Shown: positions 36,802 through 46,719, counted from the first letter of the stretch. The stretch is DNA of 64,000 nucleotides from Acinetobacter towneri DSM 14962 = CIP 107472 (GCF_000368785.1 NZ_KB849689.1:316293-380292), one strand, 5' to 3'. Notes: generated by a model not told the origin, from the sequence alone. Numbers and translations: made by a program.

Positions 36802-37839
36802 ATGGCTCTTATTTCATTGCGCCAGCTCTTGGATCATGCCGGTGAACATGCTTACGGCGTTCCAGCGTTTAACGTCAACAACTTAGAACAAATGCGCGCA
36901 ATTATGTTAGCCGCAGATGCAACCAATTCACCTGTAATTGTTCAAGCTTCGGCAGGTGCGCGTAAATATGCAGGTGCGCCATTCTTGCGTCACCTGATTT
37001 TGGCTGCAATTGAAGAGTGGCCACATATTCCAGTGGTTATGCACCAAGACCACGGTACAAGCCCTGATGTATGTCAGCGTTCGATCCAACTAGGCTTTTC
37101 ATCAGTAATGATGGATGGTTCTTTGGGTGAAGATGGTAAAACACCAACGTCGTATGAATACAACGTCGAAGTGACGCGTCGTACTGTGCAAATGGCGCAT
37201 GCGTGTGGTGTATCGGTTGAAGGTGAGATTGGCTGTTTAGGTAGTCTTGAAACAGGTATGGCAGGTGAAGAAGATGGCGTGGGCGCAGAAGGCGTACTTG
37301 ACCACTCTCAATTGTTAACATCTGTTGAAGAAGCACGTAGCTTCGTTGCAGATACTAATGTGGATGCTTTAGCGATTGCTGTTGGTACTTCGCACGGTGC
37401 ATACAAGTTTACTCGTCCACCTACAGGCGATATTCTTGCAATTGACCGTATTAAAGAAATTCATGCTGCGTTGCCAAATACACACCTTGTAATGCACGGC
37501 TCTAGCTCTGTACCACAAGAATGGTTGGCGGTGATTAACCAATACGGCGGTGACATCAAAGAAACTTATGGTGTACCTGTTGAGCAATTGGTTGAAGCAA
37601 TTAAGCATGGTGTGCGTAAAATCAACATCGATACAGATTTACGTTTAGCTTCTACTGGTGCAATGCGCCGTATGATGGCAGAACAACCAAGCGAATTTGA
37701 CCCACGTAAATTCTTCGCAAAAACTGTAGATGCAATGAAACAAATTTGTATAGACCGTTATGAAGCATTTGGTACTGCAGGTAATGCAGACAAAATTCGC
37801 CCAATTTCTTTAGAGAAAATGGTTGAACGTTACAAATAA
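36802..37839 (+). CDS. fba: Fructose-bisphosphate aldolase, class II
   Basis: This zinc enzyme interconverts fructose 1,6-bisphosphate with the two triose phosphates. It is 345 residues long and of the Calvin-cycle-like type (FbaA group B). HQDHGTSP holds catalytic Asp and zinc His residues, VEGEIGCLG follows, and SHGAYK and MHGSSSVP complete the zinc and phosphate sites. GGGAGG precedes the ATG. Its own terminator follows. Confidence 0.96.
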   Translation: MALISLRQLLDHAGEHAYGVPAFNVNNLEQMRAIMLAADATNSPVIVQASAGARKYAGAPFLRHLILAAIEEWPHIPVVMHQDHGTSPDVCQRSIQLGFSSVMMDGSLGEDGKTPTSYEYNVEVTRRTVQMAHACGVSVEGEIGCLGSLETGMAGEEDGVGAEGVLDHSQLLTSVEEARSFVADTNVDALAIAVGTSHGAYKFTRPPTGDILAIDRIKEIHAALPNTHLVMHGSSSVPQEWLAVINQYGGDIKETYGVPVEQLVEAIKHGVRKINIDTDLRLASTGAMRRMMAEQPSEFDPRKFFAKTVDAMKQICIDRYEAFGTAGNADKIRPISLEKMVERYK

Positions 37840-37862
37840 TTCTTAATTTAATTAAGAACTCG

Positions 37863-37889
37863 AAAGCCCACAGTCCTTGTGGGCTTTTT
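37863..37889 (+). terminator. Terminator of fba
   Basis: AAAGCCCACA and TGTGGGCTTT form a stem with a short loop, followed by T residues. It starts 24 bp after the fba stop codon. Confidence 0.88.
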
Positions 37890-37942
37890 ACTGATGAGTC
37901 CACAACTTCCAATCAAGAACAAAAACAATCCTCGAGCGTGTC

Positions 37943-38803
37943 ATGGAACTGATTGTAGCCGCAGCCTTTTGTAGTGTACTGGTCTCTATTTTATTAAAAG
38001 TCTGCAAAATGCAGGGTTTTAACCCTATGCAGATGATCACATGGAATTATGTCAGTGCCAGTGTGTTGTGTTTTTACTGGTTTAAACCCAACTTGGGCAC
38101 GATCTCAATCCAACATACGCCGTGGTGGCTCATTATTAGTTTGGGTGTGTTGTTGCCGAGTGTCTTTTTAGCATTAGCAAAATCGTTAGACAGCGCAGGT
38201 ATTTTAAAAACTGAAATTGCACAGCGTTTGTCAGTGGTTTTGTCTTTGGCAGCCGCTTATTTTATTTTTCAGGAAAATTTTAGCCAACTGAAAATTGTGG
38301 GAATCGCGCTTGGGATTATCGCAGTCTTATGTATTTTGTATTCGCATCGTGCTGCAGGGCAGTCTGCTAAAGCGCAACAAGGCATCTTATATTTGAGCTG
38401 TGTTTGGCTGGGTTATGCACTGATTGATGTTTTGCTTAAATACAGCACAGGTTTAGGACTGCAATTTGCAGTTGCGCTGAATTTGATGTTTGTATGTGCT
38501 TTTGTTTTGGCGATGGCTTATATCTTAATCCGCGATAAAAGCATGGGCAGTATGCAAAATATCAGTGCAGGTTTAATTTTGGGTGCACTGAATTTTGCCA
38601 ATATTGCCTTGTATGTCAAAGCTCACATGCTGCTCAAAGACAGCCCTGCAGTGGTATTTGCAGGGATGAATATTTTAGTGGTGCTATTTGGCGTGATCAG
38701 TGGAGTATTGTTCTTTAAAGAAAAGCTGAAAAGCACGACCACTATTGGGCTAGGCTTGGCATTGCTTAGTGTGCTTTGCCTCGCTTATGCCATGACGGTT
38801 TAA
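37943..38803 (+). CDS. EamA/DMT-superfamily transporter
   Basis: This is a 286-residue inner-membrane protein with about ten TM helices in two EamA-like halves. DMT transporters move small metabolites, often outward; nothing shows the substrate here. GAG lies close to the ATG at 37943. Its last 38 bp overlap the end of a convergent zinc-ribbon gene. Confidence 0.85.
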   Translation: MELIVAAAFCSVLVSILLKVCKMQGFNPMQMITWNYVSASVLCFYWFKPNLGTISIQHTPWWLIISLGVLLPSVFLALAKSLDSAGILKTEIAQRLSVVLSLAAAYFIFQENFSQLKIVGIALGIIAVLCILYSHRAAGQSAKAQQGILYLSCVWLGYALIDVLLKYSTGLGLQFAVALNLMFVCAFVLAMAYILIRDKSMGSMQNISAGLILGALNFANIALYVKAHMLLKDSPAVVFAGMNILVVLFGVISGVLFFKEKLKSTTTIGLGLALLSVLCLAYAMTV

Positions 38804-38984
38804 GATAACTCAACATAAAGCGAAAAGGATGTCGCAATAAATCTGCAGTTTCTGCAAGACCATGCAGCATTGTGGTTCTATCGCAGATCGGGCAGCGCAG
38901 GGTTGGATAGCTTGGTTTGGCTTGATATAAATACAGTTTTTTACAACGTCGGCATTCTAGTTTTAGCGGCATTAAATTGAGCAT
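38766..38984 (-). CDS. Small zinc-ribbon protein
   Basis: This is a 72-residue basic protein with a CRRC...CPIC zinc ribbon in its first half, followed by a His/Arg-rich tail. The frame is open to 39071. I choose the ATG at 38984 because GAGGT lies 5 bp ahead and the upstream extension is hydrophobic and unlike the rest. It overlaps the 3' end of the transporter gene tail to tail. The function is not known; the size suggests a nucleic-acid or protein-binding accessory factor. Confidence 0.6.
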   Translation of the reverse strand: MLNLMPLKLECRRCKKLYLYQAKPSYPTLRCPICDRTTMLHGLAETADLLRHPFRFMLSYLKPSWHKRGKAH

Positions 38985-39102
38985 CATACACCTCATTTTT
39001 ATTTTTGATAGAGATTGAGTACAGATTGCAAATATAGATAAAGCAAAATTCAGACCAAAAAATAGGGACAAATTTTGTCCCTAGTGTTATCGCATGTTTG
39101 TT

Positions 39103-39756
39103 TTACAGTTGCGTGAAAATCTCGCGTTTATCAAGGCGTGATTTTGGCAGTTTGGCATTAAAATCTTGTTCACTACGATAGCCTAAACACAATAAAACCG
39201 AAGGAATCAGTCCTTGCTCAGTTAGTTGCAGTTCTTGAGTTAAAATTGCTTCATCAAAACCACCAATTGGCGTTGCGTCAATTCCTTCAATGCCTGCAGC
39301 CAAAAGCATTTGTCCGAGTGCAATAAAGGTTTGATTTTCTGCCCAACGCTGAATATCGCCTTTTTCATTGCGGTAGTAATCGACATAACCTGTGCGGCTG
39401 TCTTTCTGACCTTGTTTAGCGGCTTCATCTTTAAAGCGTCCACTAGCAGCATCCTGATTAAGCAGGTTTTCTAAATGTAATTCGCTAATGTCAGCTTTGG
39501 TGCAAAATAAAATGGTATGCGAAGCATCTAAAACTTTAGGGGCGTTATAGGCGTACTTTCCAACTAAAGCTTTAGCAATACGTTGTTTGGCTTCAGGGCG
39601 ATCTGCAATAAAAAAATGCCACGGCTGAATATTAATGGAAGATGGTGCTAAACGCAGAATTTCTAATAAACGCTCAAATTGTTCTGCAGGAATAGTGCGA
39701 CTCGCATCATAGGCTTTGGTCGTATAACGAGTTTGTGCAACGTTGAGCAAATCCAT
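39103..39756 (-). CDS. NAD(P)H nitroreductase, NfsB type
   Basis: This is a 217-residue FMN-dependent flavoprotein that reduces nitro compounds, quinones or other electrophiles. The N-terminal RYTTKAYD and SSINIQPWHF bind FMN phosphate and substrate, and GIDATPIGGFD lies in the C-terminal half. The length and motifs match NfsB and related dihydropteridine reductases. It is a single gene, divergent from hpaI with about 240 bp between. Confidence 0.9.
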   Translation of the reverse strand: MDLLNVAQTRYTTKAYDASRTIPAEQFERLLEILRLAPSSINIQPWHFFIADRPEAKQRIAKALVGKYAYNAPKVLDASHTILFCTKADISELHLENLLNQDAASGRFKDEAAKQGQKDSRTGYVDYYRNEKGDIQRWAENQTFIALGQMLLAAGIEGIDATPIGGFDEAILTQELQLTEQGLIPSVLLCLGYRSEQDFNAKLPKSRLDKREIFTQL

Positions 39757-39997
39757 GAATCATCTCCATTTAAAGACTATATTTGGGGCAGGTGTGCGCC
39801 AAAAGCTTAACATGCCTCGCTATGCTAACGGAATGAATCCATGTGCTATTTATGCGGTTAAGATGAGATGAGCACGACATAAACATCTTTAAACTTAGTG
39901 TTAAATTCAATCATGCAAGACGTTTTCACTATTGGTTGTTTATAGCAAATAGGCGTTAAATATAAACTTGAGCATGGTGCATCCCAAAGGTGTATGG

Positions 39998-40792
39998 ATG
40001 GAATATATCAATTATTTTAAGCGTAAATTAAAAACTCAGCAGCAAATTGGCTTATGGGTAGGTTTAGCAGATGCGTATGGCACTGAAATTGCCGCCAATG
40101 CAGGCTATGACTGGCTTTTAATTGATGGGGAACATGCACCGAGTGATTTAAGAACCACTTTGTCACAATTACAAAGTATTGCGGCTTATCCCTCTCAAGC
40201 GGTGGTGCGCCCGCCGATTGGCAGTGTGCAACTCATTAAACAACTGTTGGATATTGGCGTACAAACTTTGCTGATTCCTATGGTTGAAAGCGTTGAACAC
40301 GCTGAGTTGATGGTCAAAGCGGTACGTTATCCACCTGAAGGTATTCGCGGCGTAGGCGCAGCTTTAGCACGTGCAACTCGCTGGAACAGTATTCCAAATT
40401 ATTACGCGACAGCGCATGAAAATATTTGTTTGCTCATTCAAATTGAATCGGTCACAGGTTTAGAAAATCTGGATGCTATTTTACAAGTCGATGGGATTGA
40501 TGGGGTGTTTATTGGTGCGGTGGATTTATCTGCCACGATGGGTTATGAAGGCAATCCGAACCATCCAGAAGTACAAGCCGCTGTGGTCGATGCGATTCAA
40601 CGGATTCGTGCAGCAGGCAAAGCAGCAGGGATTTTATCGACCCAACATGAAGTGACACAAAAGTATTTGGATTTAGGCACAGAATTTGTGGCAGTTGGGG
40701 TAGATACCAGTGTGTTGATGACTTCGCTGCGTGAGTTGTTGGCTAAATATAAAGCAGATGCCGAAGTCATTCAGTTTGAAGGCGGGTACTAA
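39998..40792 (+). CDS. hpaI: HpcH/HpaI-family aldolase
   Basis: This is a 264-residue class II (metal-dependent) aldolase. The family cleaves 4-hydroxy-2-oxo acids to pyruvate and an aldehyde. LIDGEHAP, the catalytic Arg in VVRPP, the metal-binding Glu in LIQIESVTG and the Asp in GAVDLSATMG are present. The TTG at 39968 is in frame, but AGGTG lies before the ATG at 39998. No homoprotocatechuate genes are nearby, so the physiological substrate is uncertain and the symbol reflects family only. Confidence 0.87.
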   Translation: MEYINYFKRKLKTQQQIGLWVGLADAYGTEIAANAGYDWLLIDGEHAPSDLRTTLSQLQSIAAYPSQAVVRPPIGSVQLIKQLLDIGVQTLLIPMVESVEHAELMVKAVRYPPEGIRGVGAALARATRWNSIPNYYATAHENICLLIQIESVTGLENLDAILQVDGIDGVFIGAVDLSATMGYEGNPNHPEVQAAVVDAIQRIRAAGKAAGILSTQHEVTQKYLDLGTEFVAVGVDTSVLMTSLRELLAKYKADAEVIQFEGGY

Positions 40793-40825
40793 AATATAAA
40801 AGTCCAATATTTATTGGGTATTTCT

Positions 40826-41287
40826 TCAATATAAACTATTTGGATTTTGTAGAAGATGTTTTGATAGAGTGGGTTCTATTCTAAAAATTTTTTTATTTCC
40901 TTCTGTTTTACCTGTATTAAAAATAAATTTAATTGTTTCTAGCCAAACTACTGCTTGATCATTTGGATTTAATGCTTTTTCTTGAACTTTGTCATTCATA
41001 AATAAAGATAAGATGTTTTTCTCTTCATAAGAAAGCTTTGTTAGTTTATTGATTAATTCTTTATTTTTATTTGAAAAAGAAAACTCCTGATCCTTCTTAG
41101 CTTTGATCATTGATAATAAATCATATAGCATGAGTGAGATACTAAATAAGAAAATGATCAATAGAAAAGTGAAATTTTTTTGAACAAAAGACGATAAGTG
41201 TTCATCTAAATTAATAGCAGCTACAAAAAATATTAATAGCATAAAAATGGAAAATACAGCATTTATTTTTTGAACGTTGAATTTCAT
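40826..41287 (-). CDS. Two-TM protein resembling superinfection-exclusion protein SieB
   Basis: This is a 153-residue membrane protein with TM helices at about residues 10-28 and 39-60. A charged Lys-rich linker and a cytoplasmic domain follow (LTKLSYEEKNILSLF, later IEPTLSKHLL). Two N-terminal TMs followed by an LS-x-E-K-x-IL helical domain is the layout of SieB-family proteins, which block infection by related phages. This is a resemblance of layout, not a proven match. The gene is markedly more AT-rich than its neighbours and sits alone between core genes, as expected for acquired DNA. Confidence 0.5.
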   Translation of the reverse strand: MKFNVQKINAVFSIFMLLIFFVAAINLDEHLSSFVQKNFTFLLIIFLFSISLMLYDLLSMIKAKKDQEFSFSNKNKELINKLTKLSYEEKNILSLFMNDKVQEKALNPNDQAVVWLETIKFIFNTGKTEGNKKIFRIEPTLSKHLLQNPNSLY

Positions 41288-41378
41288 ATTATAAATTTTT
41301 AAAACTAAGTTATTGAAATATTAATATATTAAAAACGGATTTGGCAAGTCTTAGAAGTTAATGTTGTCAACTTTTATC

Positions 41379-42098
41379 CTAGTAACTCCATTTCTTTAAT
41401 TTTAATTCCATATTGTTTTGTTGTGGATTAATTTCTAAAATTTGCGCAGCATCTGCGCGCCAATCGCCTAATACAATTCTAGGTTTGCCGTGTTCATTGT
41501 GAATATTTGGACGATGCGTATGCCCATGAATTAACACATCTGCATGCTGCAAGGCTTGTGACACAGCATCTGCATTTACGTCCATGACGTCATAACTTTT
41601 GACTTGATTGGCTTGCTGACTTTTTTTGCGGAAACCTTGTGCAAGTTTTTGCCGAAAAGCCAAAGGTGTTTTCTTTAAAATCCCTAAAATGATGGGATTG
41701 CGAATGATTTTACGGAATTTTTGATAGGACACATCATCGGTACACAGTGCATCGCCATGTTCTAAACGTACCTGTTGAGAACCAATATGCAGCGTGTACA
41801 CATCGGGCAGGAGTTGTCCTGAAAACTGATCTAAAAATTTCTGACCCAAAGCGAAATCACGATTGCCGACAATAAAGTAAATTTGATTACCTGCTTGGCT
41901 AAATTGCTTTAAACGTGCAACAACTTCATCGAGCCACGCTGCGGTGTAATCATCGCCAATCCATGCATTAAACCAGTCGCCTAAAATATACAGTTGGGTG
42001 TTTTTATTTTGATAAGCGTCTAGCAAATCTAAAAACCCCCGAACAAGTCGAGGGTGATTTGGTGACAAGTGTAAATCTGCGATAAACAGATAGGTCAC
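41379..42098 (-). CDS. lpxH: UDP-2,3-diacylglucosamine diphosphatase
   Basis: This enzyme makes lipid X in lipid A synthesis, on the inner face of the inner membrane. It is a 239-residue metallophosphoesterase. The two-metal motifs are in order: FIADLHL near residue 5, GDWFN, GNRDF, LEHGD and GHTHRP. It starts with GTG. It lies downstream of ppiB on the same strand with a perfect palindrome between them. Confidence 0.93.
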   Translation of the reverse strand: MTYLFIADLHLSPNHPRLVRGFLDLLDAYQNKNTQLYILGDWFNAWIGDDYTAAWLDEVVARLKQFSQAGNQIYFIVGNRDFALGQKFLDQFSGQLLPDVYTLHIGSQQVRLEHGDALCTDDVSYQKFRKIIRNPIILGILKKTPLAFRQKLAQGFRKKSQQANQVKSYDVMDVNADAVSQALQHADVLIHGHTHRPNIHNEHGKPRIVLGDWRADAAQILEINPQQNNMELKLKKWSY

Positions 42099-42120
42099 GA
42101 ATTATTCCTTGGAATCTCCC

Positions 42121-42148
42121 GAAATCCCTCTTTTAAAAGAGGGATTTC
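42121..42148. repeat. Perfect 28-bp palindrome between ppiB and lpxH
   Basis: The half GAAATCCCTCTTTT is followed by its exact reverse complement. Short flanks on both sides (AATCTCCC and CTCCTCCC) look like degenerate copies. It could act as a terminator or processing site in the ppiB-lpxH transcript. It also resembles dispersed palindromic repeats of Acinetobacter, but no second copy is in this window. Confidence 0.7.
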
Positions 42149-42215
42149 TCCTCCCTAAACGAATTTTAAAGCAGTACTTTAAAATGATGTGCGTAAGCGA
42201 GGTCGGGTAAGATTC

Positions 42216-42725
42216 TTATTCAGCAATGATTTTTGCAGATTCAATCACCACATTTTCTAGTGGAACATCTGCGTGATAACCACGGTTGCCAGTACGCACG
42301 CCTTTAATTGCATCTACAACGTCCATACCTTCAACAACTTTACCAAACACGGCATAACCCCAACCTTGTGCAGTTTTGCCTGTGTGGTTTAAGAAAGAGT
42401 TATTTTTTACGTTAATGAAGAACTGTGCAGAAGCAGAGTGAGGTGCTTGGGTACGTGCCATTGCAATTGTACCAACATCGTTGCTTAAGCCGTTGTCTGC
42501 TTCGTTTTCAATCGCATCACGTGTTGCTTTTTCTTTGAAGTTTTCATCCATGCCACCACCTTGGATCATGAAACCATCAATAACACGGTGGAAAATTACG
42601 CCGTCATAAAAACCATCACGAACGTATTCTAAGAAGTTAGCAACTGTAATTGGTGCTTTTTCAGCGTTCAATTCTAAAACAATACGACCTTTATTGGTGT
42701 TTAATTCGACTTGAGGAAAACTCAT
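42216..42725 (-). CDS. ppiB: Peptidyl-prolyl cis-trans isomerase (cyclophilin)
   Basis: This is a 169-residue cytoplasmic cyclophilin that speeds proline isomerisation during protein folding. The active-site segments are [13 protein letters not shown] near residue 49, the GSAQFFI-like ASAQFFINV, and [12 protein letters not shown]. No signal peptide is seen, which supports the PpiB rather than the PpiA form. It is divergent from glnS with about 200 bp between. Confidence 0.93.
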   Translation of the reverse strand: MSFPQVELNTNKGRIVLELNAEKAPITVANFLEYVRDGFYDGVIFHRVIDGFMIQGGGMDENFKEKATRDAIENEADNGLSNDVGTIAMARTQAPHSASAQFFINVKNNSFLNHTGKTAQGWGYAVFGKVVEGMDVVDAIKGVRTGNRGYHADVPLENVVIESAKIIAE

Positions 42726-42931
42726 TGTGTAATCTCCTAAACATGGACACGAATGCCATGGGTTTTTTGGTTGAGAGAAGCATAAGCAAACTGTAAACTA
42801 CAAGGCAAGTAAAAACGTTATTTTCTTTGTTAAAAACAAGGAAAAGCGTTCTAATGGGTGATGTATGCTTCACTACTGAAGTTTCTGTAACCTAGTTTAT
42901 CCAATTTTATTTTAGAAGTGATTTTATTGCT

Positions 42932-44656
42932 ATGAAGCCAAATGATGTTGTTGCATCTCTGCCAAACACCCCGACACCAAGTTCAAATGCCTCTGTCGAT
43001 GCTGTGCAGCAAGAACAACAGCCGGGCTTGGACTTTATACGTCAAGTCATTACCGATGATATTGCGGCGGGTCGCACTCAGCAGGTGGTGACACGTTTTC
43101 CACCTGAGCCGAATGGTTATTTGCATATTGGTCACGTGAAAGCAATTTGCTTGAACTTTGGCATCGCACAAGAATATCAAGGGGTGTGTAACTTACGTTT
43201 TGATGACACCAACCCAGATGCAGAAGAACAAGAATATGTTGATGGTATTGCCAATGACGTGAAATGGCTGGGTTTTGAGTGGAATGGCGAACCACGCTAT
43301 GCATCAAGCTATTTCGATCAATTATATACATGGGCAATTCAGCTGATCGAACAAGGCGATGCTTATGTCGATTTGCAAACCCCTGATGAGATTAAGCTCA
43401 ATCGTGGTTCTTTTGTAGAGCCGGGTAAAAATTCGCCATATCGTGATACGCCAGTAGCAGAAAACTTGGCTTTATTTGAAAAAATGCGCAATGGTGAATT
43501 AGGCGAAGGTCAGGCAGTACTCCGTGCCAAAATTGATATGGCTTCACCAAACGTACACATGCGTGATCCGATTTTGTATCGTGTTTTACATTCATCGCAT
43601 CACCAAACGGGCGATAAATGGAAAATGTACCCAATGTATGATTATGCGCATCCATTATCAGATGCCATTGAAGGCATTACTCATTCACTATGTACTTTAG
43701 AATTCCAAGACCATCGTCCATTCTATGATTGGGTGGTGGAAAAGGTGAAATCCGAGGCTGTGCCGCGTCAGTATGAATCTAGCCGTTTGAATATTGATTA
43801 CACCATCACATCTAAGCGTAAATTGCGTAAATTGGTTGAAGGCGGTTTTGTGAATGGTTGGGATGACCCACGTATGCCAACAGTGGTAGGTATGCGTCGT
43901 CGTGGCTTTACACCAGAAGGTTTGCGTGATTTCTGTAAGCGTGTAGGTGTGTCTAAGTCGGATGGTATTGTGGATGTTGCAATGCTTGAATATTGCATCC
44001 GTCAGTCATTGGAAAATACTGCAGCACGTGGCATGGCGGTGTTGAATCCACTTAAAGTGACTTTGACCAATTTGCCTGAAGCACTGGATTTAGTCCATGC
44101 ACGTCATCCAAATGTAGATATGGGCGAGCGTAGTATTCCACTGACTTCTGAAATTTATATTGACCGTAAAGACTTTGAAGAAGTGCCGCCTAAAGGTTTC
44201 AAGCGTTTAGTGCCAGAAGGTGAGGTGCGTCTACGCCATGCTTATGTAATCAAGTGTGATGAAGTGATTAAAGATGCTAACGGCGAAGTCATTGAGCTGA
44301 AATGTTCAATTGACCCTGAAACTTTGGGCAAAAACCCAGAAGGTCGTAAAGTCAAAGGCGTGATTCACTGGGTATCTGCAAGTAAAGGCGTTGCGGCAGA
44401 AGTTCGTTTATATGATCGCTTATTTACTGAGTCTGATCCAGAAGTGGGTGATGATTTCTTGGCGAATTTAAACCCCGAATCGTTGACTGTGGTACAAGCC
44501 ATTGTTGAACCTGCATTGGCAAAAGCACAACCTGAAGATCGTTTCCAATTTGAACGAGAAGGTTATTTTGTTGCAGATCAGTATGATCACAGTGCGGAAA
44601 AACCAGTGTTTAACCGTATTTTAGACTTAAAAGACAGCTTTAAGCCAGGCAAGTAA
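42932..44656 (+). CDS. glnS: Glutaminyl-tRNA synthetase
   Basis: This class I synthetase charges tRNA-Gln. It is 574 residues long, with an N-terminal extension of about 35 residues rich in Pro/Ser/Gln before the conserved core. The HIGH motif ([12 protein letters not shown]) is near residue 60, the KMSKS-type loop is ITSKRKL, and WDDPRMPT is diagnostic of GlnRS. The C-terminal beta-barrel anticodon domains are complete. Confidence 0.96.
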   Translation: MKPNDVVASLPNTPTPSSNASVDAVQQEQQPGLDFIRQVITDDIAAGRTQQVVTRFPPEPNGYLHIGHVKAICLNFGIAQEYQGVCNLRFDDTNPDAEEQEYVDGIANDVKWLGFEWNGEPRYASSYFDQLYTWAIQLIEQGDAYVDLQTPDEIKLNRGSFVEPGKNSPYRDTPVAENLALFEKMRNGELGEGQAVLRAKIDMASPNVHMRDPILYRVLHSSHHQTGDKWKMYPMYDYAHPLSDAIEGITHSLCTLEFQDHRPFYDWVVEKVKSEAVPRQYESSRLNIDYTITSKRKLRKLVEGGFVNGWDDPRMPTVVGMRRRGFTPEGLRDFCKRVGVSKSDGIVDVAMLEYCIRQSLENTAARGMAVLNPLKVTLTNLPEALDLVHARHPNVDMGERSIPLTSEIYIDRKDFEEVPPKGFKRLVPEGEVRLRHAYVIKCDEVIKDANGEVIELKCSIDPETLGKNPEGRKVKGVIHWVSASKGVAAEVRLYDRLFTESDPEVGDDFLANLNPESLTVVQAIVEPALAKAQPEDRFQFEREGYFVADQYDHSAEKPVFNRILDLKDSFKPGK

Positions 44657-44685
44657 CACCTTATTTAGCTTTTAGCTTGCAACTT

Positions 44686-44726
44686 AAAAGCCCAACTTGA
44701 TCAATTCAGGTTGGGCTTTTGATTTT
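44686..44726. terminator. Terminator between glnS and the LRAT-like gene
   Basis: AAAAGCCCAAC and GTTGGGCTTTT form a perfect stem, followed by GATTTT. It starts 30 bp past the glnS stop codon and faces a convergent gene. Confidence 0.85.
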
Positions 44727-44786
44727 GTCTATTTAAGATTTATAGAATATTTTGTGAGATATACAGTGTCGCTAAAATGGCAGCAA

Positions 44787-45320
44787 TCAGCGGTTTTTAT
44801 GCTGTTCCTGCTTCATCAGGATTTGCGGTAACTGCATTTTGGCTTTATCGCGTAGTTTCTTCTTAATATAGAGCACTAAAGCAAAGCAAGTGGTGGTCAG
44901 GGTCAGCATCATACTATTCATATAACTCATCAATGAGCTGACATACCCAATGGTGGTCAAACGATCCATCATCTTAAATACTTGCGGACTGCTTTCCACA
45001 CCTGTAATTGCCCAAGTGCATAAATGTTCACAGTTATTCATAATCAGATGATAATTGTTTTCATGCATTCTGGAGCGCATACGGCGTACCACTTTGCGGC
45101 CTTTATACTTGGGCGCATGATACGACTGCACAATAAAATTTTTGCCGTGACTAAACTTTTCAATACTGGTCATTTCAATCGGGTGTTTTTTAAAAAGATG
45201 TGCAAAACCCGAATAGTGAATCACGCGACCACGCCCGGCATAGATACCATGATGGCTATAGCCGAAGTGTTTCACAATTAAATGTGCCCCTAAAGGAAAT
45301 CGTGTTTTCTGCTTGAGCAT
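44787..45320 (-). CDS. LRAT-domain protein with C-terminal membrane segment
   Basis: This is a 177-residue protein related to lecithin:retinol acyltransferase and NlpC/P60 thiol enzymes. FGYSHHGIYAGRGRVIHYSG carries the catalytic His, and MNNCEHLC carries the nucleophile Cys about 70 residues later. A hydrophobic stretch at about residues 125-160 looks like one or two TM helices, followed by a Lys-rich tail. Such proteins are acyltransferases or phospholipases, with the membrane anchor placing the active site at lipid. The frame starts at TTG 45335, but the ATG at 45320 is preferred. It lies between core glnS and a damaged gene. Confidence 0.75.
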   Translation of the reverse strand: MLKQKTRFPLGAHLIVKHFGYSHHGIYAGRGRVIHYSGFAHLFKKHPIEMTSIEKFSHGKNFIVQSYHAPKYKGRKVVRRMRSRMHENNYHLIMNNCEHLCTWAITGVESSPQVFKMMDRLTTIGYVSSLMSYMNSMMLTLTTTCFALVLYIKKKLRDKAKMQLPQILMKQEQHKNR

Positions 45321-45455
45321 CGTACGCTTGACCAATAAAGTAACATGAGTAGAGAAAAGAAATCAGGTTTTATAGTGTACTGCGTCTGAAGCAAATATGC
45401 GATAACCCATTCAGTTATATGCACAATTTGTAACATAGCAGGTATGGAGATGATA

Positions 45456-46209
45456 ATGTTTTGTTCTCGGTGGAAGTGCTTATTGCTCTGTTATTTATTC
45501 TGCACGCCTACTGCACAAGCGGAAATTCGCGCATGGACGGTTAACAACAGTAAAATCAATGCAGATGTGGTGGAAGTGACACAGTTGTCACAGTTAGGCT
45601 TATATCTGAAAGATCGGCAAGGGAAACCATATCTGCAAATTTCACAACTACAAAAAAATCTACAGTCTTGTGAAAACATGCAATTTGCCATGAATGCAGG
45701 CATGTTTCATCCAGATTATTCGCCCGTGGGTTTGTATGTGGAACAAGGACGACAACTTAAAAAGCTGAACCGACAGCAACAGGGATGGGGGAATTTTTTT
45801 AATTCAGCCCAGTGGTGTACTGGCGTGGAATCATCAACGGGTGTTTTTAGGAACAACCCAACAATATGCCAATCAAGCGTTCAAAGCGCAGTATGCGACA
45901 CAGTCTGGCCCAATGTTAGTTATTAATCGCCAGTTAAATTCACGTTTTTTGGCAGACAGTACTTCTTATAAAATTAGAAATGGGGTTGGGTTAAAAGACC
46001 AAAGCCTGTACTTTGTGATTAGCAAGACGCCCGTAACTTTTCATCAATTTGCCACCTTTTTTAAAGATGAACTGCAAACGCCAAATGCCTTGTATTTAGA
46101 TGGTTCGATTTCTACAGCGTATATTCCGCAATTACAACGTCATACTCATCCACATCGCAATTTAGGTCCAATTTTAGCTTATATAGATCATCAAGGCTGT
46201 AAACCCTAA
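45456..46209 (+). pseudogene. DUF2233/phosphodiester-glycosidase protein, frameshifted
   Basis: This is an exported protein (signal peptide ending PTAQA near residue 21) of the NAGPA/DUF2233 family, which includes N-acetylglucosamine phosphodiester glycosidases. Frame one runs through AMNAGMFHPDYSPVGLYVE and stops after 45926. The rest (SGPMLVINRQ, LYLDGSISTAY) is in the next frame to 46209. Removing one T from the T7 run at 45794-45800 joins them into WGNFLIQPSGVLAWNH. The product would be about 250 residues. Either the gene is inactivated, the run slips to switch it on and off, or it is a sequencing error. GGAG before 45456 supports that start. Confidence 0.8.
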
Positions 46210-46239
46210 CATTGGAATTTGGTTTTGGCTTGGCTGAAT

Positions 46240-46494
46240 TTATTGTCCAATAAAACCTAAGGCTGTGCCTTGCATCCTGCAGATTTTGACTGCTTCTTCG
46301 CTTTTCATTTGTTTGACTTCATTTTCAAATTGCTTTTTTTGTTGTTTAAGTTGCTCATCTGAAATACCCATGTTTTTAGCAAAACTTTCCATTTTCTCCC
46401 AAGTTTCGGCACATTCTTTCGGCATTGGGCTACAGGCTGTTAAACTTAGGCTGAGTAGGGCAAGACAGCTAAGGCTAGTTTTTTTCATTGTCAT
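46240..46494 (-). CDS. Small Cys-containing lipoprotein
   Basis: This is an 84-residue protein with a clear lipobox (LSLTAC, Cys near residue 21). The mature part is helical and has Cys in CAETWEKME and ICRMQG, likely a disulfide in the periplasm. It resembles small Acinetobacter lipoproteins annotated DUF5339, though this is from memory. It starts at 46494 or 46488. It is convergent with the frameshifted gene, 31 bp away. Confidence 0.75.
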   Translation of the reverse strand: MTMKKTSLSCLALLSLSLTACSPMPKECAETWEKMESFAKNMGISDEQLKQQKKQFENEVKQMKSEEAVKICRMQGTALGFIGQ

Positions 46495-46675
46495 TTTCTC
46501 TGTTTGAATAATTCGAATTTATTGGTGTGATGATTATGTGTAGAAATATTAGCGCATGATTATGAAGATATGATTGACTGCGTTTGAAAAGATTAGCGTT
46601 TTTGTGCAAGCTCAAGCACGTATTAAGATTTATAAAATTTATTGTTTTAAGTGCCAATATATTTGAAGCAATTAA

Positions 46676-46708
46676 AAAAGGCACTTAGTTCAACTAAATG
46701 CCTTTTTT
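46676..46708. terminator. Bidirectional terminator
   Basis: AAAAGGCACTTAGT pairs with ACTAAATGCCTTTT with one bulge or mismatch. A6 on the left and T6 on the right give U tracts in both directions. It follows the small gene at 46720-46944 on the minus strand. Confidence 0.82.
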
Positions 46709-46719
46709 ATCATATTCCA

